Of a stretch of 64,000 nt of DNA, positions 44,771-56,845 are shown piece after piece. The stretch is from Euwallacea fornicatus (Eukaryota; Arthropoda; Insecta; Coleoptera; Curculionidae). The DNA lies in NCBI RefSeq assembly GCF_040115645.1, contig NC_089567.1, positions 2,480,001 through 2,544,000 of the forward strand. Direction: 5' to 3'. The notes under the pieces were generated by a model. It made no database searches, was not told the origin of the DNA, and saw only the letters and a list, made by a program, of their open reading frames with translations. Within the stretch, counting starts at the first letter, position 1. The number at the start of each line of letters is the position of its first letter. The translations under genes and the position numbers were made by a program.

Positions 44771-46238
44771 CAGGGTGAGTCAGGAGGATCAAGTCAAACT
44801 TCAGGAGCGTGTTGTACATGAAAAATAAATGTAAAAAAACTCAAATGTTGTTATCCGATTTTCGTTTGTTATAGCGTAAATAATTTTTTTTAACTAGGAT
44901 TCTATTTACCATAAACGTACCTTTGGTATTAGTGATATTGACACTGCTTGATGTTTATTTTTGAGTTCAATTAAAGTGTTACAAGATCCCAAACATTTAT
45001 TCAAATTTAGAATATGCAAATATGGTGTTTGTTTATGATTTTTGTAATGGGAATGCTAAAGCTGCTGCTGAAGAATATCGTCAACGGTTTCCACATCAAA
45101 GACATCCTTCTAAAAACGTATTTATCCGAGTGTTCAACAATTTGTGCGAGACCGGAAAGCTTCCCAATGCCAACATATCATCTGAACGATCTACTGAACA
45201 AAGCTTGGAAGAAGTAGAAAATATCCTGGATCTAGTAGAAGAAGATACAACGACCAGCTCACGAAGAGTTGCTACTCAATTGGGCATTCCACAAAAAAGA
45301 GTAATAAACACATTTCACGAACAAGGCTTATATCCATATCACGTACAGAGAGTACAGCACTTACAACCCGGAGATTATGCTAAACGTAGGGAATTTTGTG
45401 GATGGATCAATAACAATCATAGTGTTGTATCAAGCATTCTTTTTACGGATGAAGCAACATTCACCCGTGACGGCATTAATAATACACGTAATTGTCATGT
45501 ATGGTCAGACGAAAATCCTCACGCAACAGTCGAAAGTAATTTTCAACATAAGTTTTCAGTAAACGTGTGGTGTGGTATGATTGAAAGTTATTTAATTGGC
45601 CTTTTTATTTTGGAGAATCGCCTCACGGGAGAACGCTACTTGAATTTCCTTCAAAATGAATTGCAGAGACTTCTTGAGGATGTTCCTTTAAACATCCGAA
45701 TCCACATGTACTATCAGCAAGATGGAGCTCCCGCACATTCTGCTCGACAGGTTAAGCAACATTTAGACGAAACGTTTCCTGGACGTTGGATTGGTCGTGG
45801 TGGCCCTATTAGTTGGCCTCCAAGATCTCCAGACCTGACACCACTAGACTATTGTTTGTGGGGTTGGTTTAAAACTGAAGTGTCCAGAATAAAAGTGGAC
45901 ACTCAAGATGCACTAATTCAACGCATTAGAAATGCTGCAGCTGCTATTAAAGAAAGACATGAAACAATCAGGAGCGCAACGAATGCTCTTCATAGACGAA
46001 GCCGAAAATGTTTAGAAGTTAATGGCAATATTTTTGAACATTTACTATGATATCCAAAAGTTAATTTATGGAATTTCTTATGAAATTTATAATTTTTTAA
46101 AACTTTATGTTTTAATTTTATTTACGGTATAACTTGTAAACAAACGAAAATCGGATAACAACATTTGAGTTTTTTTACATTTATTTTTCATGTACAACAC
46201 GCTCCTGAAGTTTGGCACGATCCTCCCGACTCACCTTG
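44771..46238 (+). mobile_element. DD41D (rosa-type) mariner, complete
   Basis: 1468 bp, TA at 44769-44770 and 46239-46240. Ends CAGGGTGAGTCAGGAGGATC and inverse of CAAGGTGAGTCGGGAGGATC; arms match for about 110 bp (to TTTCGTTTGTTA). Beyond that the two arms differ. Contains an intact transposase. The same family is present as a deletion derivative at 25773-26396. Confidence 0.96.
45022..46050 (+). CDS. DD41D mariner transposase, intact, 342 aa
   Basis: Cut-and-paste transposase of the DD41D branch of the mariner superfamily. Start MVFVYDFCNGNAKAAAEEYR; related copies have a few residues before this Met (ANMVFVY), and here the same frame reads EYAN upstream but without an ATG, so the Met at 45022 is used. 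HTH regions about 1-100; catalytic D143 (LFTDEATFTRDG), D234 (YQQDGAPAHSA) and D276 (RSPDLTPLDYCLWG), with 41 residues between the last two. C-terminus CLEVNGNIFEHLL is typical. No stops or frameshifts, so possibly active. Intron 2, opposite strand to the host gene. Confidence 0.95.
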   Translation: MVFVYDFCNGNAKAAAEEYRQRFPHQRHPSKNVFIRVFNNLCETGKLPNANISSERSTEQSLEEVENILDLVEEDTTTSSRRVATQLGIPQKRVINTFHEQGLYPYHVQRVQHLQPGDYAKRREFCGWINNNHSVVSSILFTDEATFTRDGINNTRNCHVWSDENPHATVESNFQHKFSVNVWCGMIESYLIGLFILENRLTGERYLNFLQNELQRLLEDVPLNIRIHMYYQQDGAPAHSARQVKQHLDETFPGRWIGRGGPISWPPRSPDLTPLDYCLWGWFKTEVSRIKVDTQDALIQRIRNAAAAIKERHETIRSATNALHRRSRKCLEVNGNIFEHLL

Positions 46239-47981
46239 TATATAATAGATGATTTCTTTCTCGAGAAATAACATCGCATTGTTCAGTCGGACCAAATGAG
46301 TCGAAGTGCATCAAATTACAATCACCGTCGGGTAAAATATTACTTTCCACACTTGTTAGATAAATTTTAAGCTTTACTGAGAATTAGCAAACGAGCGTTC
46401 TCTTTGACTTTAGTTTTGTGTGTCGTCGTTCAGATACTTTTACATAGAAAACCAAAAAAATAATCATACCTAATAAAGGTATTTAGAACGAATTCGACCA
46501 AGTCTAAATACAGCTACAGCAACATCGAACAGCGTTTGACAGATTTTAGAAATAAAATTATGAACTTTGTAAAAAATAAAATTTCGTTTATTTTGTCTAT
46601 GACTAAAATTGTATGTGTTAAAAAGTTATAGCGTGTCCGGAATAAAAATACAAGCTAATATAGAACGAAACAGAGTTTTTCTGATGAAACGAATTAATAA
46701 ACAACCATTTTTCAAATATGGGCCATTCGTAGTTGGCACAATCTGGGGCATTCATAAGCGACCCCCGTCGAACTGGTGCTGCGATAGCAGTATTAGTATC
46801 GTGAAATACACCTAGGTGGAGCTGGTGATATGTTAGTCCACTGTTGATGATACTGCTTCATTTACATAGATTTTTTTAATTTATCTTTTCCACTAATCGT
46901 TAACATTATTTTGGTCGAATTTCGACACGGAAGCTTAGCTGGACTACTTGTACCGTATAGTAGATCGATTCCGGCCTTGTCCTAATCTTACTCCAGATTC
47001 TAGATCTTGTTTATCTCATAAATTATTAGTATTATCAATGAACCTTTCTCACCATTAGAACGGGTTGTTGTTTATTTTAACACGAAACAGTGTCTCTGAA
47101 ACTGCGAACTCAGAGTGGTTCAAAAGAGATTATCCAGTCCATTATTAGCTTTGCGGTCACTTTGCGGAAGCCCACACTTTGACCTATCGAAAGGATAATT
47201 ACTAGAAGTTTCGGTTCTGTCAGTCGAAAAAAAAAACACGAAGGCTTAGCTCCTGTTAGACTCACGTCCAAACAGTTTCCCTTTTCATTCAGATGAGACG
47301 TTTGGTACTTCTGATACTGCTTGAAGAACCTGGCTTAGGGTGAGTCCGACTAACGAAGGATATTTACCCAAAAACACTTCTTCAGGACGTAATGGTGGTT
47401 TAAATGTCACAATATATTCATTCTTTCATCTGATCGGGCACTCGAAATTGTTTTCACAAGGGATGTTTCTACGTTAGTGTATGCTAAAGAGTCTATGCAT
47501 TTTCTGATAGTGCATCTAACGGCTGTATTTATATTTGCATATTTTATACAAAACTTGCATACTTCTTTAGAAAGATCTGCATATACAGGGCGTTCACTTA
47601 ACAACTTCTTGGACCCCTACGGGTTTATTTGTGATTTCATAACAAATCAATTACAGGGATTTATATGAGAATAATAAAGATATTTATTAAAATTAGTGAC
47701 AACCCTACAGGATGTTCCAAAAAAGACGACGCGTCATAAAATGTAATATTTTCAAATGAGACCACCAGCATTTTTTTCACGTTATAGAGTTTTCTCTTGG
47801 GCTTGTGTTCGTTACTCGAGATTTCTTAGCCTGAGATACAGTGGCTTGAAGCTATGACGTTTAAAAAAAAAAAATGTAGACCCTTGCAGTGCCCCATAAA
47901 AAACTTGTTTTTGATAATTTTAGAATAGACTCTTATGTGAGATCACCTTAGCAGGTACAAATACTCAGCCAAAAATATATA
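46239..47981. other. Intron 2 sequence with solo MITE ends
   Basis: Unique-looking until about 47580. Solo ends TACAGGGCGTTCACTTA (47585) and TACAGGATGTTCC (47703) stand without partners. No coding match. Confidence 0.45.
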
Positions 47982-49078
47982 CGGGGTGGACCAATGACAA
48001 CAAAACAAGACCGATTTCTCATATTTACCATCCAAAAAAAAATCGCTGAGATCCGTCGATTTTTACTTCGAGGGGGAAAACTTTTGCGACCATTGTCAAC
48101 CTTACCACTTTCAACCCCTTGGCGGGGGGAGGTGCAACCCTTAAACCTTAAATGGGACTAAGTGTCAAGTAATGCCTCATTTTAAAGATCATTGAAGTCT
48201 CTTTTTAAAGCTATTAAGTTTTTTTAATTCGATGCAGTAATTTTCGAGAAATAACGTTATAAATGTTGAAGAAGCCAACATTGAAAAAATAATAGTGTTT
48301 TCTCAATTCGTAACTAACATTAAAAAAAATTATGGGAAAAACCAAACTTTTCCTGGTAGATGGATTGCCCGAAGAGGATCAATGGAGTGGTCCGCAAGAT
48401 AACCAGATTTATGTCCGCTAGATCTTTTTCTATGGAGTGACTCAAAGAGTAAAAATTATAAAACTCAGACAGACTCTCTAAATTGTTTACGTTAACAAAT
48501 CATGGATGAATGTCGCAAGATTACACACAAAATGCTTCAAAACGTCCGAGATCGTTTCGAACAAAACTTCTATTTCTGTATGGAAGCAGGAGGGCAACAT
48601 TTTGAATATTTGTTAAATTAAAAAGTCAGTAAAATTGTGGATAAATGTTTTAAATCACTCCCCTATTGTAAAGTTACTACTATCAGAAACTTAAATTTGC
48701 GTTCAGACAGAATAGTTTTTCCCACAATTTTTTTGAATGTAAGTTGCGAATTGAAAAAACACTATTATTTGTTCAATGTTGGCTTCTTCAACATTTATAA
48801 TGATGAAGTGATTTCTTTAAAACTACTGCATCAAATTCGAAAAACTTGATAGCGTTGAAAAGAGAATTCGATGATCTTTAAAATGAGGCATTACTTGACT
48901 CCTGATCCATTTAAGGTTTAAGGGTTGCACCTTCCTCCGCCAAGGAGTTGAAAGTGGCAAGGTTGACAATGATCGCAAAAGATTTCCCCCTCGAAATAAA
49001 AATTGACGGGTCAGCGATTTTTTTTTGAGTAGTAAATTTGAGAAATCGACTTTGTTTCGTTTTCATTGGTCCACCCTG
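47982..49078 (+). mobile_element. LTIR element with DD41D transposase C-terminus
   Basis: 1097 bp, TA both sides. Ends CGGGGTGGACCAATGACAAC and inverse of CAGGGTGGACCAATGAAAAC. Arms are about 360 bp each (47982-48340, 48720-49078). The short core encodes the C-terminal quarter of a DD41D transposase, so this is an internally deleted DD41D element with very long arms. Confidence 0.94.
48340..48622 (+). pseudogene. DD41D transposase C-terminal remnant
   Basis: Reads FPGRWIARRGSMEWSAR, PDLCPLDLFLW (third D block), IMDECRKITHKMLQNVRDRF and EAGGQHFEYLLN with a stop at the right place for the family. Two internal stops. Confidence 0.9.
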
Positions 49079-49261
49079 TATAAAGTTAATATACAAAACA
49101 AATTTATTTTCACCTTTTTAACTTCGATTTTCCTGATTTTTTCAAATAAGATTGTGTGTTTTTTATGATGTATAAGAAAAAAACAGTTTTTTTCTTTTTG
49201 CTATAAAATAATGTCATATTTATCTTAAATGTTAATAGAATTATTAATTATGTCAGGAAAA

Positions 49262-49742
49262 TCTGCATTCATGGCTAAGTGCCTGAGTGCTTAGCATGCA
49301 TTGCCGTGGATTCGAAGTCGTTTCCTTTAAGTTTTGACAGCTGATTTACGGTTTTCTGCTGCTTCAAAATCTGCTAATCTTCAAACTGGCCATCAAAATG
49401 AACCATACTTAATAATAACTGATTAATATGGTTCATGTGACGAAAATTGTTTATTAGCATTTCGGTTTTACGGACAACAATTTCCTACTAGAAAACATCC
49501 AGATGTAAGAAGCCTAGAAAGTCTAAAGAAGCCTTTGAACGGACAAAAAGTGCTAATTATGAAAAGAAACGTCAAAAAAATACCGTGTTAGGAAAAGAAT
49601 GTTAACTGGAATCACTTTATCAATAGTAGAAAACCCAAGCACTAGCCTAAAAGACATTAGTTGAGGTGTCAATGAGCTGTCAAAACTTAAAAAAACAACA
49701 ACATCGAAACCATGGCAACGTATAACCACTTAGCCATGAATG
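49262..49742 (+). mobile_element. LTIR element with DD41D N-terminal remnant
   Basis: ATTCATGGCTAAGTG near 49269 and inverse near 49727; AAGTTTTGACAGCTGATT near 49333 and inverse near 49672. Arms about 90 bp. The core (about 49440-49660) carries FPTRKHPDVRSLESL and LSIVENPSTSLKDIS, the N-terminal HTH region of DD41D transposases, with a frameshift. Ends approximate. Confidence 0.7.
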
Positions 49743-49813
49743 AAAGTGTCCCCGAAACAATAATAAAATTAATGAAACAAAGAAAATTGAATTTTAGTTC
49801 GTCCAACGTAATA

Positions 49814-50384
49814 CAGGGTGTTAATTAAGTACATGCAGACATTTCACGGAATGAATCTCTGCCCGATTCCAATACAAAAAGTTCCCATTAACATATGGTC
49901 GCAACGGCTCCGTTTATGAAATACAGAGTGTTTAAATTTAAATTTAAATTTAGTTTTCTAAGATTATTTTTGGACACAGATGAGTCAATCGGACGAAATT
50001 TAATATTCGCGGGTTTTTTATGATGCAAAACCCAAACGCTATCTTAGTTTTTCGATTACTGATAGAGGGCGCCACGTACAGGGTTTCATCACGTTTAAAT
50101 TGTCTCTAACTTTTTTGCCCCACACTGTAGGTCACTTTTGTATTATGGGTATTAGTGTCCATTTAGTTTTATTCAAAAAAATACTCTTGGGGACTATCTA
50201 TTAAATTTCATCCGATTGACTCATCTGTGTCCAAAAATAATCATAGAAAGCCAAATTAAAATTTAAACACTCTGTATCTCTTAAACGGGGCCGCTGCGAC
50301 CATATGTTAATAGGAACTTTTTGTATTGGAATCGGTCAGAGATTTATCCCTTGAAATATCTACACGTACTTAATTAACACCCTG
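49814..50384. mobile_element. LTIR MITE (CAGGGTGTTAATTAAGTAC)
   Basis: 571 bp, TA both sides. Ends CAGGGTGTTAATTAAGTAC and inverse; arms about 190 bp. Second tier ATACAGAGTGTTTAAATTT near 49921 and inverse near 50258. The middle includes a further inverted CAGGG near 50078. Non-coding. Confidence 0.94.
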
Positions 50385-52121
50385 TATAATACCTACCATC
50401 CTATTTGCAAAAATCAAGAAAATTGAACAGATAAAAAATTTAGTTGTTATTGTGAAAACTCTGTATGTATTTTTTGCGAAATGAGTATTTGTGCCTGTTA
50501 CAGTGATCTTTTGTAAGAATCCATTCTAAAATGATCAAATTCTAACTTAAGTTAACTGTGATATTAATTTTTTTATGAGGTACTGCAAATGTAATTTTTT
50601 TTTTTATGTAATATTTTAGAGTTCGGGCAACTCAGTGTAAAAAATCTAGGAACCAACACACGCTCAAGAGATGATTCTACCACGTGGAAAAAAATGCAGG
50701 GGGTCCAATTTAAAAAAATTGCACTTTATGAAGCTGCGCCTTTTTAGAACATACTGTAAGGACATCACTAATTTTAGAATACAACTTTATTGGCCTCATA
50801 TACATCCTCAAAATTTTTTCAGATAAAATCACGAATGAACTGATAGGAGTCCGAGGAGGTGTCACATGGACAGCTTACATATGCCCATTTTTGAAATATT
50901 TAAAGTATATATGTCTAAATTTAACCATAATATATAGTTCACCTTAGACACCACCACTTGATGCATCTACGCGGAGTAATGCGTTATTGTCACTAACGAC
51001 TTCTCTATCATATAATACCTGTACCATTTATTATCCTCTCAGCAATATGGCATTGCTGTTCTAATTCACGTATTTGGCTGAATAAATGAAAATTAAATCC
51101 GTTTTCCATAATTTACAGCAATTATTATTTATTCACTGACTGTTACGAGATCACTTTAAATTAGCTTGCGAATATTTAGCTGACAACTGAAAATCCTGCT
51201 TGTAATTAGTTTATAATACCCCTTTTAATTAAACGGTTTTTAATTAACTATCGTTTAAATTCCTACTATGCAGAACTTATGATGTCCAATGCTGTCCGAT
51301 GACCTAATGCAAATGTGACCATCTATTCGATATGCTTTTTTTCTGGTGGTTGCCACCTGCCGCATCATGGATCAAATGCACGTGAAATAACATTTCGGTT
51401 TTTTTTCGGCCTCTGGTGCACACTGGCGTAAAGAGCACCATGACAAATAGCCCCTCTGTGGCTCATTAAGGAGATGTTTCCATCCGGTATTACTGGATTT
51501 ATCTTTATGGCTTATTTTCCTATGTTCCTATCATTTTCGTGTTGTCCGGAGGGCAATTACTATTTAAAAATTTACGTTATAATCAATATTTCGGTTTCAT
51601 TACGTTTCTATTAGTTCCAATAAACACGCCTTAAACTATACATAAAACATTGTATTTATCGGATGGCGGCCGCTACGTGTGCTTCTTTTTTAACGGCTGC
51701 GCTCGCAGATCTACGACGTACCCAAAACTGTATATTCATTAAATATTTTATCAGTAAGGACATTTTTTCTCTTTTATTATTTACTACAGTAAATATTAGA
51801 AGAGGAATATTTACTTTCGGTAAGTACTTCCAAATTTTTTATTTTCAACGGCGAGATTTGCATTTACTATAACTTTTTAGGTTCTTTGCAGGATTTTTCA
51901 AAGCAAGTTTCTATTGTTCTAGCTTTTCCTTGAGGCCTAATTCAACTTGTAGATATTTTATTTCTGCAAGTTGAAGTCAACTTTTAAATTTATAAAAATT
52001 TATTTTTTTAATTTCCGATTTTTTTATTCCGATGCCGTTGCACTTATTCAAAGGACCATCAAAGGTTTGTCCATCTTTTATACCATTATTTCTGTTAAGG
52101 AAAAGGCGGTTTAATGAAATA
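50385..52121. other. Intron 2 sequence
   Basis: A solo GCAGGGGGTCCAATTT end near 50698 may be a half MITE. A NotI-type GCGGCCGC site occurs at 51667, unusual in such AT-rich DNA but with nothing vector-like around it. No coding match. Confidence 0.45.
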
Positions 52122-53564
52122 CATTCACTTTCACATGAAATGCACCACCCACTAATACTAATAATTAAGTCTTGTAATTTTGGCAAAATAATGCTTCATA
52201 ATGGAGTATCAAATGATCAGACTTTCAGTACAAAAGGAAGAATTCAAGTGGTTTTTTTGTCATTGACCTTTTAGATTTTTTAATTTTTTATTCAATTGTT
52301 AATAAATAAAATAATATTTACATGGAAATATCAGTTTACTTTGTTGTTGAACTGGGAACAAGACATCTCAAAATGCCCCCAGTGAGGCAGCGTCGAAATT
52401 TTTCCCACGTTTTGGATTTTGATAGAGGGCGAATTATCGGCATGAAGGAGGGTGGACTTTCTTTCCGTGAGATTGCCCGAAGAACGAATCAGAACCGCAC
52501 CACGATTGCGAGAATATGGTCTTCATGGTCTGAAGAAAGGGTTCAGCAACATCGTCCAGCTGGACGTCCTCCTCGTAGCAGCAATGCACGTGAAGATTGA
52601 CTTCGTAGACGGATGGCCATTGGTGATCGATTTCAAACAACAATTTCTGTTCCAGTAGATTGGGAGCTCTAAATCGTTAGGTGTCGATGGCAACAGTTTA
52701 CAGAAGAATTTCGTCTTTTGGCCTGCATTCATACCGTCAAAATCTACGACTGCCACTAACCGCCCAACGCCAAGCTTCTAGATTGGCCTGGTGTCGAGAA
52801 CAAATTGATTGGAGTCATGAGTGGAACAATATCGTCTTCAGTGACGAGTCGCGATTTTGTTTATGGATCAATGATGGTCGTAAAAGAGTCAGACGATACC
52901 GAGATGAAAGAAGAAATTTGCAATTTTGTGAAAGGCGCCACACAGCTTTAACACCTGGTGTTATGGTCTGGTGTGCAATATGTGTTGATCGAAGATCTTC
53001 TCTTGTGTTCATTCTAACCACCCTAAACGAACGTCGCTACATTAACAATGTTCTGAGGCCAGTATTAGTACTCTTCATGCAAACTTTACCAAATGGCCTT
53101 TTCCAACAGGATAATGCAATACCACATAGTGCGAACATTACTCGACAATACCTGGAAGAAGCACAATTGGAAATACTGCCTTGGCCTGCACGGTTACCGG
53201 ACCTATCGCCTATCGAACATTTTTGGGACATGATGAGTCGCCGTCTTCGAAATTTACCGAGGCCTCCAAACAATGTGGATGACCTACGACATCATCTTGA
53301 GGTGGCATGGAATGAAATACCCCAGGAGGATATTGATCATTTGTAGCAAAGCATGCCGCGAAGAGAACGTGCTTGCATTGCCGTACGAGGCGATGTCACC
53401 CATTATCAATTTTTTAATTAACAAATGTTGTATCTTTTTACTGAAAGTCTGATCATTTGATACTCCATTGTGAAGCATTATTTTGCCAAAGTTACAAGAT
53501 TATTTATTATTATATTATTAATTATTAGTATCACTGGGTGGTGCATTTCATGTGAAAGTGAGTG
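52122..53564 (+). mobile_element. Tc1-like element with about 120-bp ends
   Basis: 1443 bp, TA both sides. Ends CATTCACTTTCACATGAAAT and inverse of CACTCACTTTCACATGAAAT. Arms of about 120 bp run to a shared GATCAGACTTTCAGTA motif. Transposase on plus strand with few lesions. Related to 36902-38315. Confidence 0.95.
52373..53421 (+). pseudogene. Tc1 transposase, DD34E, lightly damaged
   Basis: Start MPPVRQRRNFSHVLDFDRGR; REIARRTNQNRTTIARIW (HTH); AGRPPRS hook. A TGA at 52598-52600 and a frameshift near 52660-52680 precede VSMATVYRRISSFGLHSYR. Catalytic blocks VFSDESRFCLWI, LFQQDNAIPHSANI and LPDLSPIEHFWDMM (34 residues). A TAG at 53344 precedes the final QSMPRRERACIAVRGDVTHY. Three lesions only. 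Confidence 0.93.
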
Positions 53565-54409
53565 TATATTGAAAGATGCGTTGACACCCATGTCAATTAC
53601 GTATTTACCTGACTATGAACACTGATTATGCCTCGGCTTATAAATTTCAACCGCGTATGGTATACTGCAAACAAATATAACCACTCGACATTTTATTCAA
53701 CTTGATCGACATTTCTCGGAAATAGGGCGCCAGTAGGGAATTTCTCATACGAAAATAAGGAAGGCAATCAAAGAAAATGAAAATCAGCTTAATGCGGAAA
53801 GTAAATATTGACGTTCCCTATTGCGGCTCGAATATCGTTTGTAGGGAAATTTTTCTGTTCTTGCATAAGCAGGATTGTCCTCTAAGGCAATCCATATCAA
53901 AGTCTTGTTAAGCTTTGGAGTACACAAATATCAATGGTAAATTAAAACTCATATGACGAAACGTTAACGTGGATTAAAGCAACACATCTGCTCTAAAAGA
54001 ACAATATAATAAAATATTGGAAAATTAAAAATACGTAGTTTCTCATTACTTTCTATTTGTCCTACTTCTGTGGCAAGTTACTGATACGTTCCAATAGTCC
54101 TGCTGTAATATCGAGTTATGAGAAATTCAGAGCCACGTGACCATTCTTACTTGCTTCCAGTTTCTGATTTACGCTTCTGATTCCCCTTCGAATGTAGAAA
54201 CGTGTTCTACTATTCATTCTAGATTCCAACAATATTTATAACCGGCCTGGAAGATCCCTAAATATCACAAAGTAATTAATATGTGATTGCACGTAAGCAG
54301 GTAATTTTTCTACGGTGTTTAAAAACTCTTGGGTGGGGTCCACGCTTGATTGCCCAGAAACCTAACACTACGAGAGATCTGTAATGAACCCATTGTTAAT
54401 TCTCACATA
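53565..54409. other. Intron 2 sequence, no feature seen
   Basis: No coding match or paired repeat. Confidence 0.4.
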
Positions 54410-54795
54410 CAAGTATCAGTAGTTCAAACTGGAACATAGGAAATGTACAAGTGGGCGAAAGACGTCATGAGGTTTATTTGCCTCCGACAAATATCAACGA
54501 AGTGGGTTGAGAGACTGGCGGCTGAAGTAGGCGGAGTCAATGCGGCGTTTTGCTAGATTTCCCATCGTTTCAGAATTTTCACTCATATAACTTCTATTCA
54601 CGAATTAATTTAGTTTAGAATTTATGTTTATTTATAAACTATTGCACATTTTCCCGTTAAAGCATAACTTAATTACGTCATTAATGAATATAATGATCTG
54701 AGTTCGCTGATTTTTTGTTGATAATCTTTTGGTAGATCCGAGACTCAGCCGGGAACACTAGCAGTCATTTTGAGACGAACTAGAATGATATTGTA

Positions 54796-56082
54796 TTAGG
54801 TGTATACCTATGACTCCGCGTTTTTTTTACTCATTTTCAACTGCTTGAAACTGTATAAATTTATTAACAATGTTTATTAAAAATAATTTCCATCGTTAAT
54901 GACAACATTTTCCCAGAGATTAGGCAGTTTATGGATTCCATCGTAAAAAAAATTCGTCGGTTTTGAAGCGATCCATTCATCAAGCCATTCTTGGACTTCT
55001 TGGCGATTCTGGAAGCGCTGCTCTGCCAAACCGCGAGCCATTGAACGGAAAAGGTGATAATCCGACGGGGCGATATCTGGCGAGTATGGCGGGTGCGGTA
55101 AGACTTCCCATTTGAAATCCTTCAAGGTGTTCTTGACTGGTTGAGCGACATGAGGCCTTGCGTTGTCATGAAGCAGTATGACTTTGTCGTGTCGATCCGC
55201 CCATTCTGGCCTCTTTACTTCGAGTTGATTACGCAACTGCACTAGTGGTTGGACGTAACGATTGGCAGTGACTGTTTCGCCAGGTTGGAGAAGGTCGTAA
55301 TACAGTATGCTGCGCTGGTCCCACCAAATGCAGAGCAATACCTTCTTCCCGTGGATATTTGGCTTTGCGGTCGAAGTTGTTGGCTCACCCGGGCTCACCC
55401 ATGATTTTTTCCTCTTTGGATTGTCGAAGTAAAGCCATTTTTCATCTTCGGTCACGATACGATGTAGAAAAGACTTTCTTTGAAAACGTTCAAGCAAGAT
55501 CTCACACGTCGTTTTTCGTTGCTCTTTGTTCCTTTCCGTCAATTCATAAGAAATCCATTTTCCTTCCTTTTGAATTTTTCCCATAGCGTGAAGACGAACC
55601 GCAAGCGTTTTCTGCGTGACGTTAAGGGAAGCTGCTAGCTCTTCTTGCGTTTGCGCGGCGTCTTCGTCCAACAAAGCCTGCAGTTCTTCGTCTTCAAATT
55701 TTTCCAATGGCTTACCGTGCTCCTTGTCGTTGAGGTCGAAATCACCTGATTTGAAGCGCTGAAACCATTGTTGGCAAGTTCTTGTAGATGCAGCATCATT
55801 GCCATAAGCCTCAACGAGCATTTGGTGAGCGGCAGTGGCGTTTTTCTTAAGACGGAAAAGGAAGGGCAAAGCTTCCCGCAAATGATGTTTATTCGGCACA
55901 AAATTGGACATATTTAAACCTTAATTGAAAAGTTTTAAAAGGTCATATAGCAATTATCACATGTAAATAGAAAGCTGGTAATACGGAGCAAAAAATGAAA
56001 TAAAATTCCTTAAATAAAGAAACATTTTTTCAAAGAAAATAGAACTAGAAACAAAAACGCGGAGTCATAGGTATAGACCTAA
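54796..56082 (-). mobile_element. Mariner element, complete, DD34D
   Basis: 1287 bp between TA dinucleotides (54794-54795, 56083-56084). Ends TTAGGTGTATACCTATGACT and inverse with one mismatch in about 30 bp. Transposase on the minus strand, same direction as the host gene. Confidence 0.96.
54877..55911 (-). CDS. Mariner transposase, uninterrupted, 344 aa
   Basis: Start MSNFVPNKHHLREALPF; HTH regions to about residue 110; linker WISYEL (119-124) instead of WVPHEL; catalytic D156 (VTEDEKWLYFD), D249 (LLHDNARPHVA) and D284 (YSPDIAPSDYHLF), DD34D. The glycine before D156, nearly constant in mariners (TGDEKW), is glutamate here. End NDGNYF lacks the usual last residue. The frame is open throughout; the changes in two conserved motifs leave activity uncertain. 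Related to, but distinct from, the 938-1975 protein. Confidence 0.94.
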   Translation of the reverse strand: MSNFVPNKHHLREALPFLFRLKKNATAAHQMLVEAYGNDAASTRTCQQWFQRFKSGDFDLNDKEHGKPLEKFEDEELQALLDEDAAQTQEELAASLNVTQKTLAVRLHAMGKIQKEGKWISYELTERNKEQRKTTCEILLERFQRKSFLHRIVTEDEKWLYFDNPKRKKSWVSPGEPTTSTAKPNIHGKKVLLCIWWDQRSILYYDLLQPGETVTANRYVQPLVQLRNQLEVKRPEWADRHDKVILLHDNARPHVAQPVKNTLKDFKWEVLPHPPYSPDIAPSDYHLFRSMARGLAEQRFQNRQEVQEWLDEWIASKPTNFFYDGIHKLPNLWENVVINDGNYF

Positions 56083-56449
56083 TAAATAAAATAAATTTAT
56101 CGGTGCAGGTAAAACATGTAAGGGGTTTCCATTTCGACATGCAGAGTTCCTGTGTTTTCGTTTTTTGTTTCATTTATTTATATTCGTGCTTTTTGCTCTG
56201 ATATTTTTGAAAATTTTCATCGCCGCGAGGGTAACGAAATCGATACTAATTTAAACATCGAAGTGGAGACGCCCGCTGGACTGACTCCACCTACTTCGTT
56301 ATTGGTTTTTGTCGGGGGCTTATTAAAACTTATGTGGTCCTTCTCCTACTTGCACAATTCCTATGTTCCAACTTGAACTAGTGATATCTGTATAAGGAGG
56401 AGCGTAAACTTGACTGCCTCAGTATAATGCAGAGACAGTTGCCGACATA

Positions 56450-56770
56450 TCTTATCTCTATTAAATGGCTCCCTAAGATAGTTAATATGCAGCGGAGAGA
56501 GAACTGAGCTCAGAATTAAACCCTACGGGAACCCCTAAATACACCCTACAGACTCCAACACAGCCCCCAAATCATCCTACCTATACATCGACCGGCGACT
56601 GTCACCTAAGTACGATTGAAGTGACGTTTCACATAGAACTCTCACCCCCTGTACGCCACAGTATTGCGACAATATGAGGTAAATGTTCGACCAACTCTTG
56701 TAATTGCTATCTATCTCAATTAGGTTAAACCTTTGTATGTAACATCCACACTTTCGGTAAAACAAACCAT
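56450..56770 (-). pseudogene. LINE reverse transcriptase core fragment
   Basis: Minus strand reads YKSWSNIYLILSQYCGVQGV, LQSYLGDSRRSMYR, then across a stop SVGCI.GFP.GLILSSVLSPL and HINYL. This is the region LxSYLxxRxQ...GVPQGSxLGPLLFxxYxND of non-LTR reverse transcriptases, with stops at key places. It lies 76 bp downstream of exon 56846-56972. Confidence 0.75.
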
Positions 56771-56845
56771 TAATATTCTAGGAGGTAACAGCATGTCATG
56801 ACACAAAGGGAAATTCAATATAGCATACACAGAATAAAAACTCAC

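Larger units (their letters stand above)
54410..56390. mobile_element. LTIR MITE split by an intact mariner
   Basis: Left end TA|CAAGTATCAGTAGTTCAAAC and inverse of right end CAGATATCACTAGTTCAAG, TA on both sides. Arms about 145 bp share GGAACATAGGAA and ACGAAGTGGG-like stretches, inverted. Removing the mariner (54796-56082) leaves about 690 bp with no coding match. Confidence 0.88.

Noticed and set aside
51663..51872. Plus-strand open stretch beginning MAAATCASFLTAAL, with a NotI-type site
   Set aside because: Considered a signal peptide or vector contamination; the rest is AT-rich intron with no vector-like sequence and no domain.
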